Shown here piece after piece: positions 1-9,104 of a stretch of 64,000 nucleotides of DNA (within the stretch, counting starts at the first letter, position 1; every line of letters starts with the position of its first letter). The stretch is from WLWS01 sp965243105. GTDB lineage: Bacteria; Pseudomonadota; Gammaproteobacteria; Eutrophobiales; Eutrophobiaceae. The stretch is taken from assembly GCA_965243105.1 (NCBI GenBank), contig CBDEUC010000002.1, forward strand, positions 62,001 through 126,000. The letters are read 5' to 3'. The notes under the pieces are model-generated. The model ran no database searches. It saw only the letters and a list, made by a program, of their open reading frames with translations, and was not told the origin of the DNA. The position numbers were made by a program, and so were the translations under genes.

Positions 1-812
1 AGGCGACAACAATCAATACCGGAGGTGCCGGTGTGTTTGTCACCGCACCTGTTGACGGAGTAAGCCTGACAATCAATGCAGGCGCAGCGGTAAATGATGA
101 ATTCGTCATAAGACCGACGGTTAACGGTGCGGCAGATATCAGGACACTCGTCAGTGACCCACGCAAAATAGCTGCGGGAGCAATTTTGCGTTCAGGTGAG
201 GCTACCGATGCAGTGGGAGTGCCTCAAAATACCGGCACCGCGCTTATCAGCGAGGTCGATGTATCAAGTGTAACGGGGTTACCTCTGGCTACGCCGGTGA
301 CACTTACATTCGATGCTGCCCTGAACCAGTTTAATGTCTCGGCGCCACCCGGTGGAACGCTGGCATACAACCCGGCTATTGAGAGCGGCGGCAAGCAGTT
401 CACACTGGCTGCGCTTGGCAACGCGACATTCTCAATATCCGGCGATCCGAATGACGGGGACCAGTTCGTTATCGAAAATAACTCAAACGCGGCTGGGGAT
501 AATCAGAATGGCCTGAAACTTTCCGCATTGCAAAGCAGTAACCTGCTGGTTAGCGGGACATCTACCTACCAGGACAGCTACGCGCAAGTGGTGGCGGAAA
601 TCGGTAGTAATACCAGGCAGGCGCAAATCAGCGGAGAAGCATTGGGTGCATTGAAGAGTCAGGCACTATCCGCGAGAGAGGCTGTATCAGGTGTAAACCT
701 GGAGGAAGAAGCGGCAAATATGCTGAAGTACCAGCAGGCATTCCAGGCAGCCGCACAAATGATCGGCACCGCCGATCGAATATTCCAGACTCTGTTACAG
801 GCGATGGAATAA
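1..812 (+). CDS. flgK: FlgK, flagellar hook-associated protein 1 (5' truncated by window)
   Basis: C-terminal part of hook-filament junction protein FlgK, exported through the flagellar type III apparatus to join hook and filament. The frame is open from base 3, so the gene begins upstream of the window; about 270 codons are visible. The last ~45 residues carry the typical FlgK end: SGVNLEEEAANMLKYQQAFQ followed by a helix ending IFQTLLQAME, which forms the D0 coiled coil with the missing N-terminus. The stop overlaps the flgL start (TAATG), so the two are translationally coupled, as in most flagellar loci. The middle part is variable Ala/Gly/Thr-rich sequence expected of surface domains. Confidence 0.93.
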   Translation, partial: ATTINTGGAGVFVTAPVDGVSLTINAGAAVNDEFVIRPTVNGAADIRTLVSDPRKIAAGAILRSGEATDAVGVPQNTGTALISEVDVSSVTGLPLATPVTLTFDAALNQFNVSAPPGGTLAYNPAIESGGKQFTLAALGNATFSISGDPNDGDQFVIENNSNAAGDNQNGLKLSALQSSNLLVSGTSTYQDSYAQVVAEIGSNTRQAQISGEALGALKSQALSAREAVSGVNLEEEAANMLKYQQAFQAAAQMIGTADRIFQTLLQAME

Positions 813-2059
813 TGAGCAATATGCGAATATCAAGCTCGTTGTTTAATCAACGAGGCCTTAACGGTATCCTTGAACAGCAGTCCCGGCTTATTGATATACA
901 GACAAAGATAGCCAGTGGAAAAAGAATCACGTCTCCATCGGATGATCCCTCCGGTGCTGTTCAGATTATTCGCCTGAACCAGACCAAGTCAATTACCGAG
1001 CAGTACATTCGTAATAGTGATACAGCGACGGACAGGCTTCAGCTGGAGGAAACCGCGATCAAAAGTGTCCAGGACTCCCTGGTCCGCGTTAAGGAACTCG
1101 CAGTGCAGGCAGGCAACACGATTTTGAGTGACCAGGACAGGCGAGCCATTGCCAGCGAGATACGTCAACAGCTACTAAGTATTGTCGGTCTTGCAAACAC
1201 CCAGGATTCTAATCTTGATTATTTATTTGCTGGAAATGCAGTATCGACAATACCTTTTACTCAACTGGCAGGCGGGCAGGTTGTTTATAATGGTGACCAG
1301 GGACAAAGAGGGATCCAGATAAGCTCCGGGCAGCAGGTTAATGACAGTGACCCGGGCACAATTTTTATGGATATTGTCAATGGCAATGGTGAATTTACCG
1401 TGGTGCCCGATAATGCGAACACTGGCACCGGCGTAATCGACCCCGGACAGGTATTTGACTCCTCGGCCTATGTGAGCGATAGCTATACAATCAATTTTGT
1501 TACAAATGGTAACGGTAATCTCGCATATAACATCACAGGTGGCGCCAGTGGACAAGTGGTGCCCGCTTTACCGCTGAATGCTGTAACAGATGCGCCGGAT
1601 TACGTTGAAGGTGCCGCGATAAGGTTTAATGGAATAGAAACTAAAATTGAGGGTACTCCAGCCGTAGGAGACAGCTTTGACGTGGATCCCAGTGGCCGGC
1701 AGGACCTGTTTTCAACACTGTCAAACCTTGTTGCTGCACTGGAACGGAACACGCTGGGACCTGAAAACCGGGCATTGTTAAGAAACGACCTATCGACAGC
1801 GCTGGAAAACATCGATCGCGCACAGGACAAGATGATCGAGGTGCGTAGCAGTATCGGTGCAAGGCTCAAGCTTGTAGAAGAACGTACGCTTGCGAACGAG
1901 AGCTTCCTGGTCGATGTAAGTACTATATTATCTGATGTGGAAGATCTCGATATTGTAAGTGCGGCTACGGAATTACAGCAAAGACTGACCTCTCTTCAAG
2001 CCGCGCAGTCCGCCTTTGTCAGGATACAGGGTCTCAGCCTTTTCAATTTCATTCGCTAA
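812..2059 (+). CDS. flgL: FlgL, flagellar hook-associated protein 3
   Basis: Second hook-filament junction protein (415 aa), stacked between FlgK and the first flagellin layer. The N-terminus (MRISSSLFNQRGLNGILEQQ, and SGKRITSPSDDPSGA near residues 35-50) is the flagellin-like D0/D1 helix shared by FlgL and FliC. The C-terminal ~80 residues (DLDIVSAATELQQRLTSLQA) form the returning helix. It is longer than the ~300 aa enterobacterial FlgL because of a mid-region insertion (about residues 130-280). ATG overlaps the flgK stop by one base. It is followed by a 263-base gap holding the fliC promoter. Confidence 0.95.
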   Translation: MSNMRISSSLFNQRGLNGILEQQSRLIDIQTKIASGKRITSPSDDPSGAVQIIRLNQTKSITEQYIRNSDTATDRLQLEETAIKSVQDSLVRVKELAVQAGNTILSDQDRRAIASEIRQQLLSIVGLANTQDSNLDYLFAGNAVSTIPFTQLAGGQVVYNGDQGQRGIQISSGQQVNDSDPGTIFMDIVNGNGEFTVVPDNANTGTGVIDPGQVFDSSAYVSDSYTINFVTNGNGNLAYNITGGASGQVVPALPLNAVTDAPDYVEGAAIRFNGIETKIEGTPAVGDSFDVDPSGRQDLFSTLSNLVAALERNTLGPENRALLRNDLSTALENIDRAQDKMIEVRSSIGARLKLVEERTLANESFLVDVSTILSDVEDLDIVSAATELQQRLTSLQAAQSAFVRIQGLSLFNFIR

Positions 2060-2185
2060 GACTACCAGGTCACTCCTCAACACTTCGGTTCGGCTTTAAC
2101 AGGACCAAAAATAGATTACTCTACCGGGCAACAGGAAATATCGACGAAATTTGAAAGGCGAATTACAGCTTTTTTTCAATAGTCT

Positions 2186-2213
2186 TAAAGTTTTTTATTT
2201 CTCCACCGATAAC
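2186..2213 (+). promoter_or_regulatory. Sigma-28 (FliA) promoter of fliC
   Basis: TAAAG at 2186-2190, a 15-base spacer, then CCGATAAC at 2206-2213: an almost perfect match to the class IV flagellar consensus TAAA-N15-GCCGATAA. It lies ~110 bases before fliC, and the matching sigma factor FliA is encoded at 28.2 kb. It implies a leader of about 100 bases. The strong ribosome binding site GGAGG (2310-2314) sits 8 bases before the ATG. Confidence 0.88.
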
Positions 2214-2322
2214 CCTATCGGAAGCAGTAAATATCCAGCAAGTTTCGCTGAATATATCTGCTAAAAATCAACTTTACCCGCCCGTTCTCTAGCACAGAAA
2301 CAGGGTTTTGGAGGAATAAACG

Positions 2323-3729
2323 ATGCCTCAAGTTATTAATACTAATGTGTTCTCTCTGAACGCACAGAGAAACCTCAACACGACAGGAACTGACTTGTCC
2401 AAATCATTACAGCGCCTGTCTTCCGGCCTTCGTATTAACAGTGCCAAGGATGATGCGGCTGGACTTGCTATCGCAAACCGTATGACTTCCCAGATTCGAG
2501 GTCTGAATCAGGCTTCAAGGAATGCCAACGATGGTATTTCCCTGGCCCAGACAGCTGAAGGTAGTCTTGGAACGGTAACCAATGCCCTGCAGCGCATAAG
2601 AGAGTTGTCAATCCAGTCAGCTAACGCTACAAATAGCGCCACGGACCGTGCCGCCCTGCAGGCGGAAGCATCCCAGCTGATTGCAGAAATAGACCGCGTT
2701 GCATCTACATCCAGCTTCAACGGTGTAAACCTGCTGGATGGAACTTTCACCAGCCAGCAATTCCAGGTGGGTGCCGATGCAAACCAGACCATTACGGTGG
2801 CTTCTATTGCCAGCGCTCGAACGGCTGACCTTGGTGCCAGTTATTCATCAACCGTGGCCGGTGGAACAGTCACAGCAAACACAATCGCAGCTGGAGACGT
2901 GATCATCAATGGCGTGACCCTGGGAGCCGTGGCTTCTGATGCCAAGACAATTGCGACAGCAATCAATGCACTATCAGGAACCGGCGTCACAGCTACAGCC
3001 CAGTCCCTGACAGTGTCTGGTGGAACGACTGCTGCTCCAGCAGCCGGTATCGGTACCATTACCATTAACAGCGTAGCGACTGCATCCATTGACCTTAGTG
3101 CAGGTGCGAACGCAGCAGCTAACCGTACAGCAATTGCAGGTGCAATTAATGCTATTTCCGGTGCAACTGGTGTTACCGCGGTTGACGACGGTACAGGTAT
3201 TGACCTTGTCGCAGCCGACGGTCGTAACATCACACATTCCGTGACCCAAAGCTCCGGTACGTTTACTGAAGCTGCTCTTGGTATCGCAGCTGGTGCAACC
3301 ACCCGTAGTAGTGTCACGCTGACTTCAGCCGGTAGTGGTGGAATCACGATTGGTGGTACGACCCCGGCCGATGCTGGGTTTTCAGCCGGTACAACTGCTG
3401 CCACTCTCTCCGGTACTGCCGTGTCTAACCTGGATATTTCGTCTGTAGCCGGTGCAAACACTGCCATAACTTCAGTGGACGCTGCGCTTGATGCGATTAA
3501 CTCTTCCCGCGCAGACCTGGGTGCTATCCAGAGCCGATTTGAATCAGTGGTATCCAACCTGGCAACGACCTCGGAAAACCTCAGCGCTGCACGCAGTCGA
3601 ATCCTTGACGCTGACTTTGCAGCAGAGACCGCTGCTTTGACACGGTCACAGATTCTGCAGCAGGCAGGTGTTTCTGTACTGTCACAGGCTAACGCCCAGC
3701 CACAGTTGGTATTGTCCTTACTACAGTAA
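2323..3729 (+). CDS. fliC: FliC, flagellin
   Basis: Filament subunit (468 aa). The conserved N-terminal D0/D1 helices span about residues 1-165 (MPQVINTNVFSLNAQRNLN; LQRLSSGLRINSAKDDAAGL). The C-terminal D1/D0 lies about 385-468 and ends QAGVSVLSQANAQPQLVLSL. The central ~200 residues are Ala/Thr/Gly-rich, low in aromatics and without cysteine, which is the variable surface-exposed D2/D3 part. Only one flagellin gene is present in the window. Transcription is expected from the sigma-28 site at 2186. FliS (5.7 kb) would be its export chaperone, and FliD caps the polymer. Confidence 0.97.
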   Translation: MPQVINTNVFSLNAQRNLNTTGTDLSKSLQRLSSGLRINSAKDDAAGLAIANRMTSQIRGLNQASRNANDGISLAQTAEGSLGTVTNALQRIRELSIQSANATNSATDRAALQAEASQLIAEIDRVASTSSFNGVNLLDGTFTSQQFQVGADANQTITVASIASARTADLGASYSSTVAGGTVTANTIAAGDVIINGVTLGAVASDAKTIATAINALSGTGVTATAQSLTVSGGTTAAPAAGIGTITINSVATASIDLSAGANAAANRTAIAGAINAISGATGVTAVDDGTGIDLVAADGRNITHSVTQSSGTFTEAALGIAAGATTRSSVTLTSAGSGGITIGGTTPADAGFSAGTTAATLSGTAVSNLDISSVAGANTAITSVDAALDAINSSRADLGAIQSRFESVVSNLATTSENLSAARSRILDADFAAETAALTRSQILQQAGVSVLSQANAQPQLVLSLLQ

Positions 3730-3748
3730 AAAAGTAACACAGCAAGAT

Positions 3749-3777
3749 GGCCGGCCAGGTAGTGAAACTGGCCGGCC
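3749..3777 (+). terminator. GC-rich hairpin after fliC
   Basis: A perfect 10-bp stem (GGCCGGCCAG / CTGGCCGGCC) with a 9-base loop, 20 bases after the flagellin stop. The bases that follow (TGTAATAAAG) lack a good U-run, so it may act as an attenuator or RNA-stabilising 3' end that lets fliC be expressed far above flaG-fliD rather than as a full terminator. Confidence 0.6.
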
Positions 3778-3814
3778 TGTAATAAAGTCCAAGATCGATT
3801 GAAGGTGAAAGAAT

Positions 3815-4213
3815 ATGCCTAACGAAATATCGTCAGAAGGCGTACTCAAGATGAGCAGCAAGGTTGTAAAACCAGCTGTGTCTTCGATTGCCGCTATCAA
3901 GCGGCCAGATGTCGTCACCCAACGGCAGGAATTGCCGGAGAAGATGGGAAAGGACGACCCGGATATCGAACTCCAGGGCAACAAGCCTTCCCCTGAACTG
4001 ATTCAGAAGAACGTAGAGCAAATTAATGCCAAGGTTCAAAATATTCAACGGGACCTGCAGTTTAGCGTCGATGACGAGAGTGGCAGGACGATAATCAGGG
4101 TCATAGACAGCGAGACGAAGGAAACAATACGGGTTATCCCACCCGAAGATATTAACGGGATTGCTCAACGACTGACAGATTCATCAGGTGTGCTTTTTAA
4201 TTCAATAGCATAA
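3815..4213 (+). CDS. flaG: FlaG family protein
   Basis: 132 aa. The C-terminal ~65 residues match the FlaG domain (LQFSVDDESGRTIIRVIDSE, then IPPEDINGIAQRL). The N-terminal half is polar and probably disordered. FlaG proteins are small filament-associated proteins whose gene sits between flagellin and fliD in polar flagellates; loss alters filament length in several species, but the biochemical role is not settled. ATG chosen because GAAGGTGAAAG lies just upstream. It lies behind the fliC hairpin, so it is probably transcribed in part by read-through. Confidence 0.88.
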   Translation: MPNEISSEGVLKMSSKVVKPAVSSIAAIKRPDVVTQRQELPEKMGKDDPDIELQGNKPSPELIQKNVEQINAKVQNIQRDLQFSVDDESGRTIIRVIDSETKETIRVIPPEDINGIAQRLTDSSGVLFNSIA

Positions 4214-4214
4214 T

Positions 4215-4230
4215 TGGTGTGAAACCTGCA
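4215..4230 (+). promoter_or_regulatory. Weak sigma-54-like site before fliD
   Basis: TTGG (GG at 4216-4217), ten bases, then GC at 4228-4229, about 32 bases before the fliD start. The -24/-12 spacing is right, but the flanks (GGTG and CTGCA instead of GGCA and TTGCA) are poor, so this is only a candidate. Confidence 0.28.
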
Positions 4231-4261
4231 TGTACCTGGTAAATTCAGTCAAGGGCGAATT

Positions 4262-5680
4262 ATGATATCCGTACCAGGTCTTGGGTCAGGGCTAGATGTA
4301 AATTCAATCGTCTCACAGCTCATTGCGGTAGAAGGTGATACCAAGACATTACTTCTGGCAAATCAGCAGAACGGCATTGAAGCAGAAATTACCGCGTTTG
4401 GGTCGATCAAGAGTGTCTTGTCAACACTTCAGAATTCCACGAGCGCATTGAAATCACCTGCAACATTTACCGCGACCACTGCGAATTCATCTGACGTCAC
4501 CAAGTTCACTGCCACAACTTCAGGTAATGTGAGTCCAGGCATATTTGATATTGAAATCAGGGAGCTTGCTGAAGCACACAAGTTGCTATCACCGGGCTTT
4601 GCTGACGCGGATACCGTGGTTGGCGAAGGAGGCCTGACCATCAGCGTTGGCAATGACAGTTTTGTAGTCACTGTCGATAGCTCCAACAGCACAGTTTCAG
4701 GTATCAGGGATGCTATCAACGATGCCAGTGATAATACGGGTGTTACTGCAACGATCATTAACGTGGATGATGGTGCAGGAGGTACTGAAAGCAAACTGGT
4801 CCTGACATCAGATACAACCGGCCTGGAAAACGCAATTACTGTCGTGGTGAGTGATTCAGATGCCAATCACACTGATTCAAGTGGTTTATCAGCGCTTTAT
4901 TACGACACCAGTGATGGAACAACCCCGGAACAACTCAGCCAGGTAAATCCCGCAGCAGATGCGGAGATATACATAGATGGCCAGAGAGTCTATAGCCCCA
5001 GCAATACAGTAGTTGATGCGATACAGGGTGTAACACTCAATCTCCTTGCCGAGGATTCAGGTACAAACCATACCCTCACAATATCAACCGACAAGGAAAG
5101 CATAAGATCATCAATTGAGCTTTTTGTGTCGAATTATAATTCCTTCGTTTCCCTCACAAATAATATGACTGCATTCGAGGCCGAGGCGGGCGCAGCCGGG
5201 ATATTCCTTGGAGATGCCACGGTCAGGACGCTGAGGCAGCAATTACGCTCAGAGGTTGCAGGTGCAGTAACTGATATAAGCGGACCCTATAGCATGTTGC
5301 TGGATCTCGGAATAACCACGGAGTCTGACGGTACGCTCAAGATCAACACGGTGACTCTTGATAACGCACTAGATAGCAACCTGGATGAAGTTGCCGGGTT
5401 ATTTTCTTCAACTAATGGCATCGCCAGCAAGTTGGACAGTGTACTTAATGAGTATGTCAAGTCAGGCGGGATTATAGATTTAAAAACAGAAGGGTTGAAT
5501 ACAACGATAGATGGCATAGAAGCGGAGTTTGAGCAGCTTCAATTATCGCTGGATGCATTGGAGGAGCGACTACTGGCGCAGTTTTCTGCACTCGACATTC
5601 TCGTAAATGAACTGAATTCGACAGCCAGTTTTCTCGAGCAGCAATTCCAGTCGCTGGCAGGTATTAATAAACCAAAGTAA
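4262..5680 (+). CDS. fliD: FliD, filament cap protein
   Basis: 472-aa capping protein that sits at the growing filament tip and folds incoming flagellin. The N-terminal FliD_N domain (SVPGLGSGLDVNSIVSQLIA, residues 3-22) and the C-terminal coiled-coil FliD_C region (about 230-465) are both present. It ends with a long amphipathic helix (EERLLAQFSALDILVNELNS) as in other FliDs. The start follows AAGGGCG. Gene order flaG-fliD-fliS matches polar flagellar clusters. Confidence 0.96.
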   Translation: MISVPGLGSGLDVNSIVSQLIAVEGDTKTLLLANQQNGIEAEITAFGSIKSVLSTLQNSTSALKSPATFTATTANSSDVTKFTATTSGNVSPGIFDIEIRELAEAHKLLSPGFADADTVVGEGGLTISVGNDSFVVTVDSSNSTVSGIRDAINDASDNTGVTATIINVDDGAGGTESKLVLTSDTTGLENAITVVVSDSDANHTDSSGLSALYYDTSDGTTPEQLSQVNPAADAEIYIDGQRVYSPSNTVVDAIQGVTLNLLAEDSGTNHTLTISTDKESIRSSIELFVSNYNSFVSLTNNMTAFEAEAGAAGIFLGDATVRTLRQQLRSEVAGAVTDISGPYSMLLDLGITTESDGTLKINTVTLDNALDSNLDEVAGLFSSTNGIASKLDSVLNEYVKSGGIIDLKTEGLNTTIDGIEAEFEQLQLSLDALEERLLAQFSALDILVNELNSTASFLEQQFQSLAGINKPK

Positions 5681-5719
5681 GACAAGATATAAGACGGCTA
5701 ACTGACTAGAGGTCCAATT

Positions 5720-6163
5720 ATGAACAAGACTCAGGCAGCAAATATCAGGGCTCTTCGACAGTACACGTCGATGGGTACAAGAACAGAGATTGAAGGTGCA
5801 TCCCAGCACAGGCTTATCCAGATGTTAATGGAGGGAGCACTAGCAAGGATTATCAAGGCGAAGACCTATTTAAAAAGCGGTGATATCCACATGAAAGGGG
5901 AGCTCATCAGCATGGCAATATCAATTATCGGCGGCCTGAGAGACAGCCTGGATCATAAAGCCGGGGCTGATATAGCCGGTAATCTCGACAGGCTGTATGA
6001 ATATATGTCAATGAGACTGGTAGAAGCCAATATTAAAAATGATGTAGCTGCCCTGGATGAAGTGTACGAGTTGATGAACGAGATAAAAGGCGCCTGGGAT
6101 GCCATAGGTCAGCCGCCTCCTCATGTCAATAGCATGTCTGCACTGGATCGACATGCAGTTTGA
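5720..6163 (+). CDS. fliS: FliS, flagellin export chaperone
   Basis: 147-aa helical chaperone that binds the disordered C-terminus of flagellin in the cytosol and keeps it export-competent. The hallmark N-terminal pattern is present (IEGASQHRLIQMLMEGALAR, about residues 24-43), with the helical bundle following. It lies 39 bases after fliD and follows an AGAGGT ribosome binding site. The C-terminal tail after residue 130 is short and probably flexible. Confidence 0.95.
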   Translation: MNKTQAANIRALRQYTSMGTRTEIEGASQHRLIQMLMEGALARIIKAKTYLKSGDIHMKGELISMAISIIGGLRDSLDHKAGADIAGNLDRLYEYMSMRLVEANIKNDVAALDEVYELMNEIKGAWDAIGQPPPHVNSMSALDRHAV

Positions 6164-6189
6164 ATTTCTACCATTACGAGTAAACAGCT

Positions 6190-6513
6190 TTGAAAACAAA
6201 CAAGAAACTCGACGAGTTGCTCAGGGAAAGTCAGCACTGGCAAGGGAAAATCAGGGAAAATGATTTTGAAGCCGTGATACCAAAACTGGAAGAGCATTCA
6301 ATACAGTTACGACGCTGCATTCAATCCATTGAAGAAAGTCCGGTCAACCAATCTTACCTGGATAATCTTGCAAGAATTATTGAGCATCACCGGATGAGTA
6401 TAGAACTCATCAACCAGCGAAAGAATGAGATATCAAAAAAATTGCTGGGATTGAGAAACGGTCGAAGCCTGGCGCACACGTATAATCAATCCGCCAGGCC
6501 GGCACAGCGATAA
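6190..6513 (+). CDS. FliT-like flagellar protein
   Basis: 107 aa, predicted almost entirely helical and highly charged. The position directly after fliS, the size and the heptad-like pattern (LEEHSIQLRRCIQSIEE) fit the FliT/FlaJ class of small chaperones that handle FliD, but sequence similarity is too weak to be sure. The only in-frame start after the upstream stop is TTG at 6190, which suggests weak or coupled translation. It ends 3 bases from the convergent Vps62-like gene. Confidence 0.62.
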   Translation: MKTNKKLDELLRESQHWQGKIRENDFEAVIPKLEEHSIQLRRCIQSIEESPVNQSYLDNLARIIEHHRMSIELINQRKNEISKKLLGLRNGRSLAHTYNQSARPAQR

Positions 6514-6516
6514 TAC

Positions 6517-7266
6517 CTAGAAATCACACTGCGGCTGAGGCTTTAAATCAAGAACCGCAGAGCCACCTATCTTTTCCCTTGAAGCATAAAAGCTATTGCT
6601 GTTATTAAGGCTGTAGATATAAATTTTATGCTTGGCACCTGTGCCTGCAGTAGACCAGACCGGCGCTGCTACAGGTGTCTCTTGCAGAAGGCAACGATGC
6701 AGGCAGGTATATTCACTCACGATGGGTTTGTCATATCCTTCAGCTGCTACGCTACCAATGCAGGCGAAGCGGTCATCATTAACCGAGGGATGCCATATTG
6801 AACCGTCCATCCTCGCGCCACTTCCCTTGTCTGTCCAGAGACGATGCCATTCATCCGGAGAACGAAGCAAAGCATCAGCACTGGCCTTGTCTGCGTTGAT
6901 GGCCAATACACACGCTGACGGGGCGTCATAGTTGCCCTGGGCATAACCGCCTGTCAACATGAATCCAGCAGGAAGTTCGGGTACATAAAACGTACCGTCG
7001 ATTTTTCCGCCGGAGCCCTTGTCCCGATAGGAACGCCTGTATTGACACACACGTGCTACCGATATGCCATGGCTTCCCTTTAATGTGATTTCCGCCGGAG
7101 CGGACTTCACCGTCTTCACCGTTTTCTTTTCAGGTAGTTTTTGTTTTTGAGCCTTGGCCGGTTTTTCGCTTACCTGGTCCGGATTTTTCCACTCCGAGGC
7201 TGCAAAAACCTGGCATGTTAACAAGCAGAACAATAGCGGGATAGATAAACGATGAAGGCGAATCAT
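6517..7266 (-). CDS. Secreted Vps62-like repeat protein
   Basis: 249 aa. The N-terminus (MIRLHRLSIPLLFCLLTCQVF) is a clear signal peptide, cleaved near VFA-AS, followed by a Lys/Pro-rich linker (about 30-65). The rest holds tandem repeats of the Vps62 type: YRDKGSGGKIDGTFYVP, LWTDKGSGARMDGSIWHP and a degenerate third one (WSTAGTGAKHKIYIYS). Four or more cysteines could pair in the periplasm. ATG at 7266 preferred over an upstream TTG because GGAG precedes it and it begins the signal peptide. Function in bacteria is not known; the gene is alone on this strand inside the flagellar locus. Confidence 0.75.
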   Translation of the reverse strand: MIRLHRLSIPLLFCLLTCQVFAASEWKNPDQVSEKPAKAQKQKLPEKKTVKTVKSAPAEITLKGSHGISVARVCQYRRSYRDKGSGGKIDGTFYVPELPAGFMLTGGYAQGNYDAPSACVLAINADKASADALLRSPDEWHRLWTDKGSGARMDGSIWHPSVNDDRFACIGSVAAEGYDKPIVSEYTCLHRCLLQETPVAAPVWSTAGTGAKHKIYIYSLNNSNSFYASREKIGGSAVLDLKPQPQCDF

Positions 7267-7533
7267 TGATGACTCCAGTAGATACAATTTGTACAGATAT
7301 TAACAATTTATGGGGCTTGCTGCAGTTTGAATAAACAGTAACAGCAATGTTGCTAAAACGCGTAGAACAGGGTACCCGCTCCCGGAACCCAGTAACTCAT
7401 GTGTTCAAACAGAAGTGAGAGAAACGCAAACGTGGTGACACGAGTGACTATAAAATAACGCCGACAAAATTTTGACAACAGCTGATCCTGATGCTTAACT
7501 TAATTGGAACAACTTAATAATAATATCGCCGCA

Positions 7534-8958
7534 ATGGATGGAAGTATCCTTGTAATCGAGGAAAACTCAAAACATAACAAGCACATAGTAGAAATTATGG
7601 GCTTTATGGGGTATCAGTATATTCTGCAGTGTCCACCAGCAGAGTGTAGCCAGCATTTTTCTGAAGAAAACAAAATTAGCCTGGTTCTGCTTGGTTCTTG
7701 TGGGACCAAGAAGGATCTTCAAAATGTATTTCGAGAAATTCGCGTGGCTGATGCTCATGTTCCCATCATTCAGCTGATAGACCTTGATAACAAGCCGGGC
7801 TTTCTGCAGGAAATTGAGAGCGGTTGTATTGCCAGGCTTGAATTACCCCTGACCTATGGTCCCCTTGATACTGCGCTGCAGCAGGTCAGCATTTATCGAC
7901 AACAACGACACGAAGACGGTGATCCACGCTCGATGAAATTGTTTCGAAGTCTTGGTGGTTCGAGCGAAAGTATCAAGCGTGTACGTCGCATGGTAGAGAA
8001 AGTAGCCCACACCGAGGCAAATGTCCTCATAATTGGGGAATCCGGCTCGGGTAAGGAAGTTGTGGCCCGCAATGTTCACTACCATTCTGAACGTCGAAAT
8101 AAACCCTTTGTGCCAATCAATTGTGGCGCTATTCCTTCAGACTTACTCGAAAGCGAACTTTTCGGACACGAGAAGGGCGCTTTTACAGGGGCCATTACGA
8201 CTCGAAAGGGCAGGTTTGAAATGGCTGATGCCGGCACCCTGTTCCTGGACGAGATTGGAGATATGAGTTTGCCAATGCAGGTCAAGCTGCTCCGTGTGCT
8301 CCAGGAGCGTACTTACGAGAGAGTCGGCAGCAACAAGAGTATTACAGCAAATGTTCGTATCATTGCAGCAACACATGTCAACCTGGAAGACGCGATCGTG
8401 GCGGGTCGTTTTAGAGAGGATCTTTATTACCGCCTGAATGTGTTTCCCATAGAGATGCCTGCATTGAGAGATCGAATGGAGGATATTCCCCTGCTAATAA
8501 ACGATCTCGCAGAAAGGTTGCAGCATGAAAGCGGTATTTCAATCTCCCTGACAAATCAAACAGTTGAGTCGCTATCCCGGTATTCCTGGCCGGGGAATGT
8601 AAGGGAGCTGGCAAATCTCATTGAACGTCTCTCAATACTTTATCCAAATGGAACAGTCGACGTTCATGATTTACCGGAAAAGTACCAATCATCTGAAGTG
8701 ATGGGGAAAAGCGCTGAAGCCAGCGATGAAAATTCACTGCAAAACCTTCCATCAGCGAGCCAGCGTCTGCCCAAGGACGGCCTCGACCTCAAGGATCACA
8801 TTAACCAGGTTGAGTATAATCTCATTCGACAAGCCCTGGATGAATCAAACGGTGTTGTTTCTCATGCCGCAAAGCGTTTAAAGATGGGCCGTACAACGCT
8901 CGTTGAAAAAATGCGTAAACTGGGACTGGCGCGCAAAGAAGGCGTGTCAGCTATTTGA
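7534..8958 (+). CDS. fleQ: FleQ/FlrA, sigma-54-dependent flagellar master regulator
   Basis: 474 aa from this ATG (an in-frame TTG at 7504 would add 10 residues; neither has a clear ribosome binding site). The N-terminal receiver-like domain (SILVIEEN at start) lacks the phospho-acceptor Asp: the position reads LVLLGS. This is typical of FleQ/FlrA, which respond to c-di-GMP and FlhG rather than phosphorylation. The AAA+ domain has Walker A GESGSGKE, the sigma-54 loop GAFTGA, Walker B LFLDEIGD and arginine-finger region FREDLYYRL. A C-terminal Fis-type HTH follows. Expected to switch on the sigma-54 class II flagellar promoters, including the site before fleS. Confidence 0.93.
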   Translation: MDGSILVIEENSKHNKHIVEIMGFMGYQYILQCPPAECSQHFSEENKISLVLLGSCGTKKDLQNVFREIRVADAHVPIIQLIDLDNKPGFLQEIESGCIARLELPLTYGPLDTALQQVSIYRQQRHEDGDPRSMKLFRSLGGSSESIKRVRRMVEKVAHTEANVLIIGESGSGKEVVARNVHYHSERRNKPFVPINCGAIPSDLLESELFGHEKGAFTGAITTRKGRFEMADAGTLFLDEIGDMSLPMQVKLLRVLQERTYERVGSNKSITANVRIIAATHVNLEDAIVAGRFREDLYYRLNVFPIEMPALRDRMEDIPLLINDLAERLQHESGISISLTNQTVESLSRYSWPGNVRELANLIERLSILYPNGTVDVHDLPEKYQSSEVMGKSAEASDENSLQNLPSASQRLPKDGLDLKDHINQVEYNLIRQALDESNGVVSHAAKRLKMGRTTLVEKMRKLGLARKEGVSAI

Positions 8959-9044
8959 CGATTTTTATCATTCTTTCCTGATTTCTAATTGCCTGTCCAG
9001 GCAAGAAGTTTAAAAACATCTATAAAAACAGGGTGAAATAGCAC

Positions 9045-9060
9045 TGGCATAAACTTTGCT
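9045..9060 (+). promoter_or_regulatory. Sigma-54 promoter of fleS-fleR
   Basis: TGGCA, six bases, TTGCT: GG at 9046-9047 and GC at 9058-9059 with exactly ten bases between. This is a full consensus -24/-12 element, 45 bases before fleS and just downstream of fleQ. It fits direct activation of fleSR by FleQ. Confidence 0.87.
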
Positions 9061-9104
9061 CAAGCATTTTTATCGTTGATACAAATGCAAGGGTAAAAGA
9101 CAAG

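Noticed and set aside
2841..3740. 299-codon open frame antisense to fliC
   Set aside because: Long because flagellin codons (Ala/Thr/Gly-rich) avoid stops in that frame; no start signal, no family resemblance.
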